A DNA stretch of 64,000 nucleotides from Sclerotinia nivalis. Its lineage: Eukaryota; Ascomycota; Leotiomycetes; Helotiales; Sclerotiniaceae. Numbering within the stretch: the first letter of the stretch is position 1; each line of letters begins with the position of its first letter. Where the stretch lies: assembly GCA_029531795.1 (NCBI GenBank), contig JAPEIS010000001.1:2728001-2792000 (forward strand), given 5' to 3'. Positions 1 to 11,800 of the stretch are shown piece after piece. The notes beneath the pieces were generated by a model. That model was not told the origin of the DNA. It worked only from the letters and a program-made list of their open reading frames with translations, and did not search any database. Position numbers and translations under genes: made by a program.

Positions 1-382
1 CAAGGTTGTATGGTTTATTCTCATCATCGTCCGGTAGACCTACCTTAGCAGTCTTTAGATATTCGAGATATTCGTGAGTATGAAAATCCTCTAATTCCGC
101 CTGGGTTGCTTTTCGTGAAACATAAGTATCCATAGCAACGTGCATACCGTATGCCATAATTAACCCTTTTGCTAGAGTCAAACGCCACGGTTTCATGGGA
201 TGACTTCTGCCGAAATGATGTTTCTCGACCATAGGGTTCATATGAAACGAAACATTATATCCCGTCGGCCGAACGATTCCATTCTTTATAATTTCCTTTT
301 TGACTTCCGTAAGGTATTTGAGGTTATCACAGTCATCTGGCTCTTGTAGTGGTACGCCCCATTCCTGAACAATAGCGTCCAT
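1..382 (-). CDS. Class I histone deacetylase, Hos2-like (partial, runs off the left end)
   Basis: The minus strand gives 127 open codons from ATG at 382 to the window edge, so only the N-terminal part is present. Conserved class I HDAC blocks are visible: GYNVSFHMNP, HHFGRSHPMKPWRLTLAKG and DFHTHEYLEYL, and the last codons fit the start of the NLG/DCP region before the active site. The HPMKPWR wording and the spacing resemble the Hos2/HosA branch more than Rpd3. Such enzymes remove acetyl groups from histone tails using a zinc ion; yeast Hos2 works in the Set3 complex. The N-terminus is short and some positions look divergent (MNPMVEK, AKGLIMAYG), so this may be a second, diverged copy. The reading frame stays open upstream of 382, so an upstream exon cannot be excluded. 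The catalytic residues lie outside the window. Confidence 0.8.
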   Translation of the reverse strand, partial: MDAIVQEWGVPLQEPDDCDNLKYLTEVKKEIIKNGIVRPTGYNVSFHMNPMVEKHHFGRSHPMKPWRLTLAKGLIMAYGMHVAMDTYVSRKATQAELEDFHTHEYLEYLKTAKVGLPDDDENKPYNL

Positions 383-1603
383 CGTAAGGGTTATCGAGAG
401 GCCGTAAGTATTGATTTGAGATATCAGATTGCAATTGTCTTGTGAGTCGGCACAATGAAGATCATTAAGCAAGCGGTTGTGAATTTGAAGTATCGTGCAA
501 GTTCCAGAGAATGCGCTCTACGTATGAATGCGAATTAGCAGATATTAAGAGGATGAGAAAGATGTGGTTCGATGGTAGTTCCTAATGGACATATGGCGTA
601 CATTTCCTCTGGAGCTACTTAATGAAAAAATAGCCTATACGCGAATCTGCTGTTCAGCTAAACATCTTCTCGAAGGTAAATTTAATTTCCTTTCCTGTGT
701 AGCTTGGCAGACAGACAATGTATAGAACTCGAGCTATGCATCCGCGGCGAAATATGCCTCTTCCTCTCCCCTCCTCTGGTGAGAATCGAAGACTGAAAAT
801 GGAATAATAGAATCTGGACTATCTCCTCTGATAAAAATTGTAATGTTGTCCTCCGTTCTACTAATTGAATATTGAGAATAATAAAAAATCCATAGAAATT
901 TAGACAAAACTTTCATCAATAAAGGTAGAAGACAATTCGACTTTGAGTTCGAGGCTCGATGACCAATTACTGAATAATTTTAGACCGCATCGAGGGCTCC
1001 TGCAGAAGAGGTAGGTACAAGAACTGGACGACTGCATGCTTACTAATTAGTTTCAGCCTTAAAACAAGCATAAGGTACTAGGGACCTAGTAGGTATGATT
1101 CTCGCTGGATGGCCTTGTGGATTTACTTCGTACTCCATACAAACTCCTCGGCTCTCATTCTTTAATCGTCACAACCCACGGCCCCAAACAATCATATCAT
1201 CCCACCTGTATGCATCTCATATGCATTCATGGTGTTCACTTATAAAGCACAAAGCCCAATATTCGAGCGTTCACTCGCTCCCTGCCCCTCGAATTATTTG
1301 TAAAATAAGAAAAATTCCCAATTTTTCTAATCAATTGGGGCAAGAGCGCTGGAGCCACCCTTCACTAATTTTATACTGTTCAGATATAAATTTTTAATCA
1401 TCGATATTTTTAACATACAAGGTAAGCAAGCTGTCGCAACTTCAGTTTTGCATGCGCAATCATCCCTATCTATCAAAGGCATCATATTTCCATGACACCT
1501 ACAACTTCCTATTCGTCCTTTGGTCTTGATTCCTTTTTGGATATCGTATCTTGCCTCTTTGCATAATACGTTTGCTGCGGGATTCCCGTCAACGTTAATA
1601 ACA
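383..1603. other. Divergent promoter region between the HDAC and ING genes
   Basis: About 1.2 kb between two genes read in opposite directions. Short open frames here lack coding character. I see no tRNA or repeat. It probably holds both promoters and both 5' leaders. Confidence 0.5.
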
Positions 1604-2842
1604 ATGCCCAGAGACGACCTTTCCATCGATTTTGTCCCCAAACACAGACACAATATGCCACAGATCGAGCACTTAGATACAGCGGGAGTCCTCGATGATT
1701 GGATCAATCGTGTCGCGAATTTACCCCACGAAATTGCCTTCAAGCAAGATGAGATAGGAGAAAAGGATAAAGCAGTGCAAGAGTGCCTGACTGTCATCGC
1801 GAAGCACGATGGCGCTCTCCAAAAATGGACCAAGGCAAACGGGGCAAACCAACCAAATCCAAAGGAACCAGCCTTGAAAAAAATAATTTTGGAGAATTAT
1901 GAAAGAGCAGAGCGCCTTCAGGATGAGAAAATCAAGCTATCCAAAGATTTAGAAGCGCTTGTTGAGGGGCACGTTCGACGACTCGATTTACAAATCAAAG
2001 GATTACAAGAGAGAGGAGAGTTTCCACACGATCCAGATTTGCCTTCGCTACTACGACCACAACCGATTGATCGCGTCCGAGACACGCATGGCACCACGAG
2101 ACCATTGGGTGAACTCATAAATTCGGCCTCCTCTCCTCATGTACGCCACCCGAGCAATTCCAGAATATCCACCAATGTCAATCAATTGAACGGCGCAACA
2201 GCGTCTTCCGCTCCAGCAACGCCAGCTGCCACCTTACTTTTACAAAGACAAGCTCGGGAATCATCTCTTGGTGCGATCAATAAGCGACCAAGACTTACTG
2301 GAGGGCTGGGTACTTTGCCAGCCGCTTCTAGCGGGCTTGCTCGCCATTCATCTATGACTCCCGGTACTCCCCGGGGAGGTACACCATCTGCCGTACGCGG
2401 TGGCAGTGCTGGACCAAGAAACTCACAGAAGAAGAAAGTTGCCCCGCAGGGCAGCAGACAGAGTGGCGCTCCACGCAAAGGCAAACCTGGAAAGTCTGGC
2501 CTTAGCAGGCTAAAGCGTGGACATAAGAACTCGCCGTCTTCTGCAAACGATAGTGAGCTTAGTGATGCAGAATCTGGCTCTGTTGAGGAAGAAGAGGCTG
2601 CGGGACGTCAAAGCAAGGATGCTGATGGAGACGACGATATGGTTGATGTTGATGATGAAGAGGGTGGAGATGATAAGAAATACTGCATCTGTCACAATAT
2701 CAGCTATGGAGACATGGTGGCTTGTGACAACGAAGATTGTCCGTATGAATGGTTTCATTGGTCTTGTGTTGGCGTCAAGAGTGACCCCTTGGGCACCTGG
2801 ATATGTCCAGTATGTACTCCTAAAATGCCTAAAAAAGCTTAA
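1604..2842 (+). CDS. ING-family PHD-finger chromatin protein (Yng2/Pho23/Ing1-like)
   Basis: A single-exon gene of 412 residues from the ATG at 1604. The frame is open upstream to 1520, but homologous sequence begins at MPRDDLSIDF. Residues about 17-130 form the helical ING N-terminal domain (DTAGVLDDWINRVANLPHEI, then the KLSKDLEALVEGHVRRLD helix), which binds the acetyltransferase or deacetylase complex. A long basic, Ser/Pro/Gly-rich disordered linker follows, then an acidic patch. The C-terminus is a canonical PHD finger: YCICHNISYGDMVACDN, C-PYEWFHWSCVG, WICPVC, a C4HC3 zinc ligand set. In known ING proteins this finger reads H3K4me3. Members sit in NuA4, NuA3 or Rpd3L; sequence alone does not settle which complex this one joins. 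It is divergently paired with a histone deacetylase gene. Confidence 0.92.
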   Translation: MPRDDLSIDFVPKHRHNMPQIEHLDTAGVLDDWINRVANLPHEIAFKQDEIGEKDKAVQECLTVIAKHDGALQKWTKANGANQPNPKEPALKKIILENYERAERLQDEKIKLSKDLEALVEGHVRRLDLQIKGLQERGEFPHDPDLPSLLRPQPIDRVRDTHGTTRPLGELINSASSPHVRHPSNSRISTNVNQLNGATASSAPATPAATLLLQRQARESSLGAINKRPRLTGGLGTLPAASSGLARHSSMTPGTPRGGTPSAVRGGSAGPRNSQKKKVAPQGSRQSGAPRKGKPGKSGLSRLKRGHKNSPSSANDSELSDAESGSVEEEEAAGRQSKDADGDDDMVDVDDEEGGDDKKYCICHNISYGDMVACDNEDCPYEWFHWSCVGVKSDPLGTWICPVCTPKMPKKA

Positions 2843-3315
2843 ATAATTGTTTGTGGGAGGCGTTCCGGTTCATCAACGTGGATTTGTGGTGCAAAAGGCG
2901 GATGCAAATTATCTACGGGTAAGGCCACGGATGAGGGGCGTTTGCAGGTAGCTAGAGGTAGCTTGGTTACTCTGAGATTCGTGATTTGCTAAAGATACAC
3001 TTCAGCTAGACTAATGTCAATAATATTACTTCAAATGGTTCAATTCATCAGCCATATACTAGATTGGGGTCCCTTCATCAAATATTAATCTTAAACATTC
3101 ACATCGGATGGAATAATGAAATAATATATTCACCATCACCCCTCTATATACTCAAATGTCCTACACCGCCTTAAATATTCTGCCCATACCCCGCCAACGA
3201 CAAACACATCCCCTCCTTTCTTTCCCTGATTCCATAGATTTGTTTCCATGTTACAACTCCATATGTAACGTACGTTCCTTCTTCAATCCATCGTAAATTT
3301 AATTAAAACTTTATA
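2843..3315. other. Intergenic, tandem genes
   Basis: 473 bp holding the ING 3' end and the promoter of the FolB gene. T- and C-rich tracts lie just before the next start. No other feature seen. Confidence 0.4.
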
Positions 3316-4885
3316 ATGGAGTCCCAGTAAGTTTCTTCCCGTGTTCCTTTGTTTCCATCCTGAACAACAAATATAGCAAGCACTACAATACTCAGTCATA
3401 GTATTGATATTCCCCTCGTTTTTTTTCTTGCATGGTTCACATTGCTCTTTATCATTTTACAAGGCAACTCGCTGCTTTCTGCATCTACTAACATTCTATC
3501 TGTTCAAGAGCCGATCCTAGTGGTCCTTCTGCAATTCCTAGTGAAGTAAGCTTCAAAAATCTACCTGCTGCGCAAGAGCAGGATTATCTGTGTGATTTAG
3601 ATATGTCTTGTGACTTCATGTCTGAATGGCAGATTCAACAAGCTCGTGAACAGCCTGTTGCTGTCATTGGGGTCAAAGATGTGCAATTATCTGCCCCTGT
3701 TGGAGCTGACGCATGGGGTTGGAACTGGGTTATAGCTGAATGTCCAATCCAACCGATTCTCGTATCAGTGTCGGTTGCTCTACGACGAAATTTCAAAACA
3801 GCATCTGAGGATGATGACATTACAGAAGATACTATCCATTATGGTCGTCTCAGATCTGCAATCATCGAAACTGTCCAAAGATATAACACAGAAATCAAAC
3901 CAGACAATGCAACGGGACTTTCTCTAATGAATATCATGACACATCTTATCGGTACTCTTTCGGTCAGGGACCACTTGACAGTAGGCCAAAAAATCACTTG
4001 GTCTTCATTTCAAGTCATGCTTCCAAAGTCATCTTTGCGTGGTGCTGGGGCCAGTCTCACGATGCAAACTATTTACAGGAAAACTTCGTTGAAAGATCAG
4101 GAAGCGGGTCCCCCGGACAGTATTGGCATTACGGGACGTAGCATTACCCTTCGAATTCATGACCTTAAAGTTCCCACCCTGATAGGCATGCTAGAAAAAG
4201 AGCGTATCAGGAAACAGAATGTGATTGCGAATGTTGAGATGGACCGCTGGCTCTGCAATGGAGATTTCCATTGGGATATGGAGCAGATAATTGTGAAGGT
4301 AAATAGCCAGGCGCATTTGTTACTCTGTCTTTCTCAGCATGTGTACTAACTTCACTTTGATAATTCTAGGCGATGGAGGAATCGTCGTTCCAGACTCTGG
4401 AAGCACTTGCAGAGCACATAGGCAAACTTCTCACCAGATACGTTTTGATTCCTAACATCATTGGGATAGTCGGCGCAGCAGGTTCCGGGGCTGCCAATAA
4501 GTGGGACAGTTTCAGTGACGACTACAAAAAGGTCCCATGGAAGGAAACGAATGTAGCCGATTTCTGTTCGATCGTTAAGATCAAATTGGAGAAGCCGGGT
4601 ATATATATGGATACAACACCAGGTGTTGAGATGGCCATGGACATCCGACCGCAACCTAACTCGCCATATTTTTATTTGTGGGAAGATTACAAGAGGTTGA
4701 AAACACCTGAACGCTCTTACAATGGCACACTCAAAGACTGGATTACGAAGAATTACCCCGAAGAGCCACTGGCATACCTTCAGCGAAAGTTAGGAGAAGC
4801 CTTCAAAACCGAGCTCGTCAAGTCCAAAATGATTACCGACGAAGTCAATTCTCAGCCATCGTCTTCCGATTCTGAAGCCTCCTGA
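3316..4885 (+). CDS. Tandem dihydroneopterin aldolase-like (FolB) domain protein
   Basis: Three exons, 3316-3326, 3509-4298 and 4370-4885, give 438 residues. The first exon is only 11 nt (ATGGAGTCCCA) and is followed by GTAAGT; the acceptor at 3507-3508 has a TACTAAC branch site just upstream. Two FolB-like halves are visible. The first, about residues 56-180, has the QPILVSVSV strand and DITEDTIHYGRL. The second, about 215-345, has LKVPTLIGMLEKERIRKQNV, ESSFQTLEALAEHI and a late IKLEKPG that matches the conserved KP of the family, with an extra loop of about 45 residues inside it. In folate synthesis FolB cleaves dihydroneopterin to hydroxymethyl-dihydropterin. Fungal Fol1 carries two FolB halves fused to HPPK and DHPS; those partners are absent here, so this may be a stand-alone paralogue with another pterin substrate. 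Confidence 0.72.
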
Positions 4886-5506
4886 AAGTTGTGGAAGGGG
4901 GTCAAGGGTAGCTTTTGTCCACATCAAATCCTCGGGGATCCAACTCTCCTGCCTTGGATTAGCGAGTGTTGAAATGGGAGCGCATGGATGCAACAGCGGT
5001 ATTTCTTGGGATGAGAAAACCAACTTTTAGGATACATTGAGATCGCATCACATGTATTGATCTACTTTACGGGGTAGGCTACTAAAACATGTGCCAGATA
5101 TCCTGCGCATGCTTAGATTAGCGTAGTAGTACACAGTATTGAATCAAAATAAACAGCCATTCATTAGCTATGAGATATATGAGATATTTATTTGGCTTTG
5201 AAACTGATTTCTTCAGCGATTTCCTTGTGAACACTGATTGTCATTATCCTTAGCATTGTGATTTATGAGTTTATATTGAGCTTTGAATAGGTATGGATTG
5301 TGGATGGTTCAATATTGGTTTGAGGAAGCTTAGATCCAAAAGTCACCAAGTTCAAACTCTATGGAACATTCTTCTATGTGTATGTATTTGAATTATTATT
5401 TCTACCAAAGTATACCTAGTAATAGCTAACTAACAATATTGGATATCTCGTTGATAAACTCCTAGTATATGATGTATATAAATCTATTTATAAGTCTGTC
5501 TGTCTA

Positions 5507-5595
<89 letters not shown>

Positions 5596-5740
5596 ATGTG
5601 TATAGCATTCCCCAATCCGAGCACCCTCGCTTTGCAGAGAAGAAACGATACCTAACCCAAGTAACTCCTTACCATGCATCGATACGATAAATATCTCAAA
5701 CAAAAAGCCACCGCCATCAAAAATAAAAATAAAATATAAC
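4886..5740. other. Convergent intergenic region with microsatellite
   Basis: Holds the 3' ends of the FolB gene (plus) and the Fmp42-like gene (minus). AT-rich apart from the CTGT repeat at 5496-5594. The small open frames across that repeat are artefacts of the repeat. Confidence 0.5.
5496..5594 (+). repeat. (CTGT)n microsatellite, about 24 units
   Basis: Near-perfect tetranucleotide tract of about 99 bp. One early unit reads CTAT instead of CTGT (around 5504). It ends where CTGT changes to ATGT near 5594. It lies in a 3' intergenic region, so length change there would not alter a protein. Confidence 0.97.
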
Positions 5741-7621
5741 CTATAATCTTTCCGGAATCTGAGCACCAGGCATCATTACCTCAGCTGCCTGTTCGGCCTC
5801 AATTTCCAACCCATCTCTCTTGATCGTATATGCTTTCCATGCTACAAATGCACAGAGGATAATTCCTACTACCAATGCTGAACCCATCAGCATCGCATTG
5901 ATGGGGACTGGGTTTCCGTTGAAGACTTTGTGGAGTAATGCATCTAATCCGCTCTGACTGAAATTGAGTAGGCCCGCTAGACAGATGATCAAACCGTATA
6001 CCGTGCCAAAAGTGCGGAATCCGAAGACCTTGGCTGAATAATCGGATACGGCGGTGTAGTAGAAGGGACGGTAGAGGACGAAAAGGCAAATGTTGGCATA
6101 CGCGGCCCAGGAAAAGGGGAGCATGCCAAGGACGCCAATGGTGGTAGCGATGGTCACGAGGGAGGCGAGCACAAATGGGGTACTCATGTTGTCGAGAAAT
6201 ACACCGATGAATGGAATGGAGAGGACACCTCCTAATGGGAGAGCCAGGTCAAAGAAGGTGTTGACCTCGACGGCTTTGTCGTAGGAATGAAGGAGGTACT
6301 CGTATTGTGGGCGGATGGTGGCGACGAAGAAATTAATCCGCGTCATTTGGATGACGGTAAATAGGGTGATAAGGACGAACCATGGAGATAGGATTTGTTG
6401 TGCGACAGTCTTGCCATGTAACACTCCATATACCCCGGAGATTTTGTTTTTGCGTTCTTCCTGTTTGACTTGCTTACTGCCTGGTTTGGTGCCCAAAAGT
6501 TCGGTTATTTCTGAGACGACAGATTCACGACGCTGGCGACGCTCTTCGCGAAGGAGAGCAGTAGTTTCGTCCATCTGATCATCGAAAATATCATCGTCTT
6601 CGACTTGTTGAACCATTTCGCCAACGGTCTTGTACGATTGTGAAGGCATGACAAATATTTGGGCGACAAGAATAAAAGCCGGAACGAATAGGTAAATGAG
6701 AAAGAATTGTTTGACATGGAAAGTGCCATCACTCCATTGGTATATGATTCGATATACAAGGAAAAGTGCACTAGAGGTGTCAAATGCACCTTCAAAGTCG
6801 TTAGTTATGATTCGAAAATAGAGGCAGAATAGACATTACTTACCGGTCAACAGAGCCAAGATCAAGCCGGAATGTTTGGGAAAGGTATTCGAAAGCTGGT
6901 AGGAGGTGATCAAGAAGAACGCTCCTCCAAGGGCCAACAGTAAATATCCAGGAATGAAGCCATCGAAAGGCAGCTCCCCAGCAAAAGCAAAAAGTACAGC
7001 ACCGAACGCCAAAAAGATGCTTCCTATTATACCGGCGACTCTTGGGCCAAAGTTATCCAGAATTGAACCGATTGGTAAAGCTGCAACGTTTGTGCCAACC
7101 GCAGCGACAGTGAACATCAAGTTCAAACGTATCTCCTGCTCAAAGCAAGTTCGTACTCCTTCTTTCAATTCATCTTCCGTACAATATTCTCGATATACAC
7201 CTTCGCGGATAAGGACGGGTTTGAGAGCTGCGTATCCGAAGACGATACCGGCGGCGAGGAGGCAATAAACTACCGCAACTGCAACTTGTACTATAGTTAA
7301 GAGTTCAATTAGTATTTTGTCGCACAATAGTTCTAGAACCTCAGATGAAATATCCAAATATTCCTAATGAACAGTAAGGACCATTCAAATACATCCTCTC
7401 CCCACAAAGAGACATCACTTACACATTCGCTTCCCTTTTGAAACCTCAAACGCCGCCACCGTTTCTATCTCCTCCACTACATGTTGTTGCTGCTCTATTT
7501 CATCCCCCCAATTCCCAGGCAAGGGACTAAAGCTCAATTTCCTGCGCTGCGTTGCAGCGGGCGATCTGCCTCTTTCTGGTGATAGAGATTCGAAAGAAGT
7601 TACTCTTTGGGAAAGCGACAT
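5741..7621 (-). CDS. FMP42: Fmp42-like MFS transporter (SLC43-type)
   Basis: Three exons on the minus strand, 7621-7423, 7290-6844 and 6789-5741, give 564 residues. Donors are GTAAGT and the phases agree (T|TA, G|GT). A soluble N-terminal tail of about 65 residues is Ser/Pro-rich (SFESLSPERGRSPAATQRRK). The transport core starts at QVAVAVVYCLLAAGIVFGYA and includes ALKPVLIREGVY, ILDNFGPRVAGIIGS (the MFS loop 2-3 motif) and TGAFDTSSALFLVYR, all of which resemble yeast Fmp42 and the SLC43 amino-acid carriers. About 12 hydrophobic segments are present, split by an acidic cytosolic loop (DDDIFDDQMDETTALL). The human SLC43 relatives move neutral amino acids; the yeast substrate is not settled. The likely location is the plasma membrane or vacuole. 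Confidence 0.88.
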
Positions 7622-7666
7622 AACTGATCCTACCTTGTTCCCAGTCGATTATGTGCCCGCACGCGA

Positions 7667-7675
7667 CTTATATAG
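7667..7675 (-). promoter_or_regulatory. TATA-box-like element upstream of the Fmp42-like gene
   Basis: The minus strand reads CTATATAAG about 46-54 bp upstream of the ATG at 7621. That is close for a TATA box but possible with a short leader. Called by sequence only. Confidence 0.35.
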
Positions 7676-8816
7676 GAAGAAAAGGCGGTGGCGCTGTGAA
7701 ACCTCGTGGCCAAATCGCTGAATATATAACAGGAGTATGGAGTTGCGGGGTAGGAATCTTTTATATAATGGAAATTGAAATTGTGGCGGGGAAAAGCTCT
7801 AAAATCAGTGAGTGATTCAAAGTTTCCAAGCTATTGCGTCGGAGATTTAATTTCTCCGTTGACATCAAAGCACAATTAAACTTTCTCAATTGGAACGAAG
7901 AGAACAACCCTTTTCAATTGAATTGTATCGAATGTGGGAAAGAAAGAAGCAGTACCACGAAAAGCAATATATATAAAAAGTTTTATATCCAAGGGCAAAT
8001 CTTGTTTGCAACTAACTATCTGCAGCTTCAATTGTTCGGTGGTTGGTAGAGAGGAGCCAAAGCTTGGGTCGACTACATGCTTTTAACCCTGCACTTGCAT
8101 ATGCTAAGGGTCACTTTATTGCATTAGCGGATTAGACCGTGATCTATGGATTTTCTCGGCGAGAATTTGAATATTGAGATTTTTTTTGGATGGGGCTTCA
8201 TCGGACTGCTCCGAGGGTTTTAAGGGAGAAAATTAAAATCAACTATACCAAAGATGAAAAACGGGGGGAAAAAAGATAGGAGTAGCGGAGGAAGGCAAGC
8301 GAATTGCTAAATTATATCTGGACTTGAAAAGTTTACTTGATTTTGATTTTTTTTCCACATAACATGCTGAGCAGATCTTTTCACATTATTGAAAGGCAAG
8401 TAAGTATCAATTTGACTATCTTTTCTATGGATCGCTTCTCCATTTCCTCCCAATTGCCAATTCAATTATCCACTCCACTCCATCCAATCGTACATCCCTC
8501 ATTCATTCCTCCAAGTGCCTCGGAATCTTTTGCACTTCGCAGATGAGGAAATGTACCAATATTAAGTACGATAGCTGCATTCAAAGGAGATTCGTTAAAT
8601 TGTAGGGAATAACGCACAACAATGAACATCCGAACCCACTATGGTATCTTCATCCCCTAGAAATTAAAAGAAAGAAAGTAATATCACTAGCAAGATTTTG
8701 ACCACTGCCACCTCTCCAAACCACACAGAAAAGACGGTTTCGCTCCCTAGGGTCACCAGAAAATGTACCATCCCTCGTAAACTGCCGGCAAATATCAGCT
8801 CCGGTATTGTATCCTA
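7676..8816. other. Intergenic, tandem minus-strand genes
   Basis: About 1.1 kb holding upstream DNA of the Fmp42-like gene and the 3' end of the tricalbin gene. It is AT-rich with poly-A and poly-T runs. Open frames at 7834-8049 and 8337-8546 lack homology or coding character. Confidence 0.4.
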
Positions 8817-11800
8817 TCAAGAGGCATGTGTGCCAACGGGTGTGATATCTCTGCTGGTTCGACCAGTTTCTTTCTTACTGAGCAGACTTCTTCCAAAACC
8901 TGAACGAGTCCTTGGACTCTCCGATCCGTTTTCGGTAGAGCTCATAATAAAATTAGATTTTACCGTGATATGACCTGCTCCACAACGGATTTGCTTCTCT
9001 TGCATTGTGCCAGTTTCATCGACGACTAGAGCTCCTTCGCCGAGATCATCGTCCGAACCGAATGTATTGTGTGCCTTGACTGAGACTTGGAAGGTCGCAT
9101 CTGCGGAAGTGGTGCATTTGAAGCTTTCTTTCTTCTCGTTAAAGATCACGGTGCCACTGGGTGATCTGATATGATCAGTCTTGTGGATGACTTTAGACTT
9201 GGCACCAAGCGTTTTAACATAAACCATAACGCTTGAAGAAGGCGGAAATCCGGTTGCAGACACAATTGTGAAGTTTGCAATACCCATAGGTCCGCCAGTA
9301 GCACCGGGAGAACCAAACATACCAGAGTACCCCGAGGCCGCTCCGAAGGACTTTGTTCGTCCATGATTCGGTTCCCCTGGAGGAGTGGCCGGAGGCATAA
9401 TTTCTGGAATTGATGCTCCTGAGCCTTGGAGAGCACTTGCGCGCCTTGAACCCCCAGTACCATTCGTCACGGAAACATCGCTCTCTAACTCGGAATTGAT
9501 GCTGCCACCATAAACTTCTTCTTCGTCCTTTTTCTTGCTTTTGAAGCCATGTCGAATAAACGACGCTCCTTTGCCAACACCATGCGCGGCAATGCCAACA
9601 CCATGTGCGGCAAAGCCAACACCTTTGATTGGAGCTCCTGCGACTCCAGTGACGATTTTGCCTGGTGTGGCAAATGTACCAGAAAATGTCGAGCTTCCTT
9701 GTCTCGACCTGGTCACGTAATCTGGGCGGAAGAGCAAGCGTAGACGGATGGACCCCGATTTGCCTTCCAAAGTCAAGTTCATTTCCTTTGACTTGAATGG
9801 TTCCAAAAGGTTTAGGTTAATTTCAGCCTTGCCAAGGAAGTCGGCCTTGTCACCGAAGTCCCAATCCATAACATTAACAACAAATTGCGCAGCAGTTCTT
9901 GAGGGTACATCGAGCTCGAAGAATTCATTCCACGCTGGTTGTAAAGTCTTTTTCTGGACTTTAGTCTTGAATACTGAGTTGCCATTGAATTCAAACTTGC
10001 AATATGGATCAGAGTATCCGTTGCGGTCCGCAGATGGAAGATCAGTAGCATCCAGAACATCTACTCGAAGTTTACCCATGTTGTTGATACTCTCGCTCGG
10101 GTCCAGATCCATCTTGACAGGGATATACTTAAGTGAGACCTTAATATTACTAGTATGGCCTTCTTCGTCTCGAAGCTTGAGTCTACCAGAAGTATTAGTG
10201 GTTGCCTAATTTTAGGGTCCAGGAAGGCAAAAAGAATGTCAATGGAGTTTGCACTTACATGGTGGGATTATTGAGGCATTGTTTCAGGGTAGCTAGTGTC
10301 TCTCCACTCAAGCGGGCAATAGTTGGGTCTTTCTTCTCATCTCCCTTACTCTGCTTTTCTCGGATACGTATGGTGATCTTGGAGAAGTCGAGTTCACGAA
10401 CAAAACAATCGCCAATCTCATCCAATGTCATTTTCTTCGATTTTATTGTGGAGGATGAATATGACGGGAACGCCATATCATCAACGACAACTTCGACATG
10501 AACATGGCTTCGGGTCAGCTCGCAATCAATTATCTTGAAGATAATGAGACCGGATTCGTATTTGAGTAATTCTTCGGGCGTGAGATGAATCTTTGGTAGC
10601 TGCTTTTCTTTCGGGGTTTCTTCTTGCTCATGCGCACCCTCGGCGAGCTTTGCAGCCATTGCTGACTCACTTGAAGACCGGGTAGGCTTTTCCGAGCCAT
10701 CCCCATTCTCCACATCATCCTTTGTGCCGTTTTCCATACCAGTTATGCGACCTCTCTCAGAAGAATTTTTGGCGGCCGCCTCCTCTTTAGCTGCTTCCTC
10801 ATCTTCGGGATCTGCGACATTCAAACATGGGTAGAATGCTACAGTATAATTGAGTGTTCCTTTTGGGTTTCCCTTCCCGTGCACGCGCAGTCCACCGGCC
10901 TGTGGGACTTTTTCATCATGTACGACATATTCTCCGTTTTCAAGCTGTTGAATATAGTCGGAGGCCAGCACTTCAATAGATCCTAAGGTACGATCACTGT
11001 TGATAGTCTCTTGATCCATAACCTCCAAAGTCAATTTCTCCCTAGCACTGTGGACGGGCACATATACAACTTCGTCGAAATCTGGGTTGAGATTATTCTG
11101 GAATGTGACTGTTCGAGCCTTCTCTATTCCAGATAAGAGAACTCGAACGTAAGGATCGGATTTACCAAGAGTTTCGAGATTTCGGAGATCCCGCGCATTC
11201 TTAAAATGAAATCTCATGACACCAATAGGTGTGACATAACCGCCAGTGCCTACGCCCACACCCTGCAGTGCGATTGGTTTCCATTGAAGCGTCAACTTAG
11301 CTCTACCAGTATTCGCTCCAGCAAGTGTGTACCACTCTTGGCCCTTCTCCATTAAGTTCAGCATGTCGTTGAGCTTGATCTGATACGTACCAAGGATAGG
11401 ATCAGTGCCGAGTTCTCGCTCATCCTTAATGACAAGACCGAAAGTAGCAGTCTTCCTATCGGTGATGAGAAGCTCCTTAGATCCATTATCCCAGATAGGA
11501 TTGTTCGTCCTCTTCAATTTCCTTGTAACATGAATCTCCTTATTGTTTAGTAAAAGTACAGCATAAGGGCTGAGTTGACCAATAAGACTCTTGGTACCAT
11601 CGAGATCTTTAGCTTGTTCGACACAGAAACGAGCAATACCTGTATTAGACTCAGGAGGTGGCTCAGTCGTACCATCTGGAAGAGTGCGCCCTTCCAGGAC
11701 GGGAAAGAATCGTAAATCGGCAGACAGTAGGCCGCGTGGCTTGCCGTTTGCCATTACTTCAAGCTGTTCGTTCTCATATTCTGTGACCTCTTGCACCCTC

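Noticed and set aside
1520..1603. 28-codon upstream extension of the ING gene
   Set aside because: Family similarity begins at MPRDDL; the extension looks like leader sequence.
1327..1833. 168-residue minus-strand open frame over the ING gene start
   Set aside because: It is antisense to the ING coding sequence and has no recognisable domain.
5469..5766. Open frames on both strands through the CTGT repeat
   Set aside because: They are caused by the repeat, which is open in all frames.
10183..10258. Earlier acceptor (TTAG at about 10212) for the last tricalbin intron
   Set aside because: It throws the C2 domain out of frame; the acceptor at 10184-10183 restores it.
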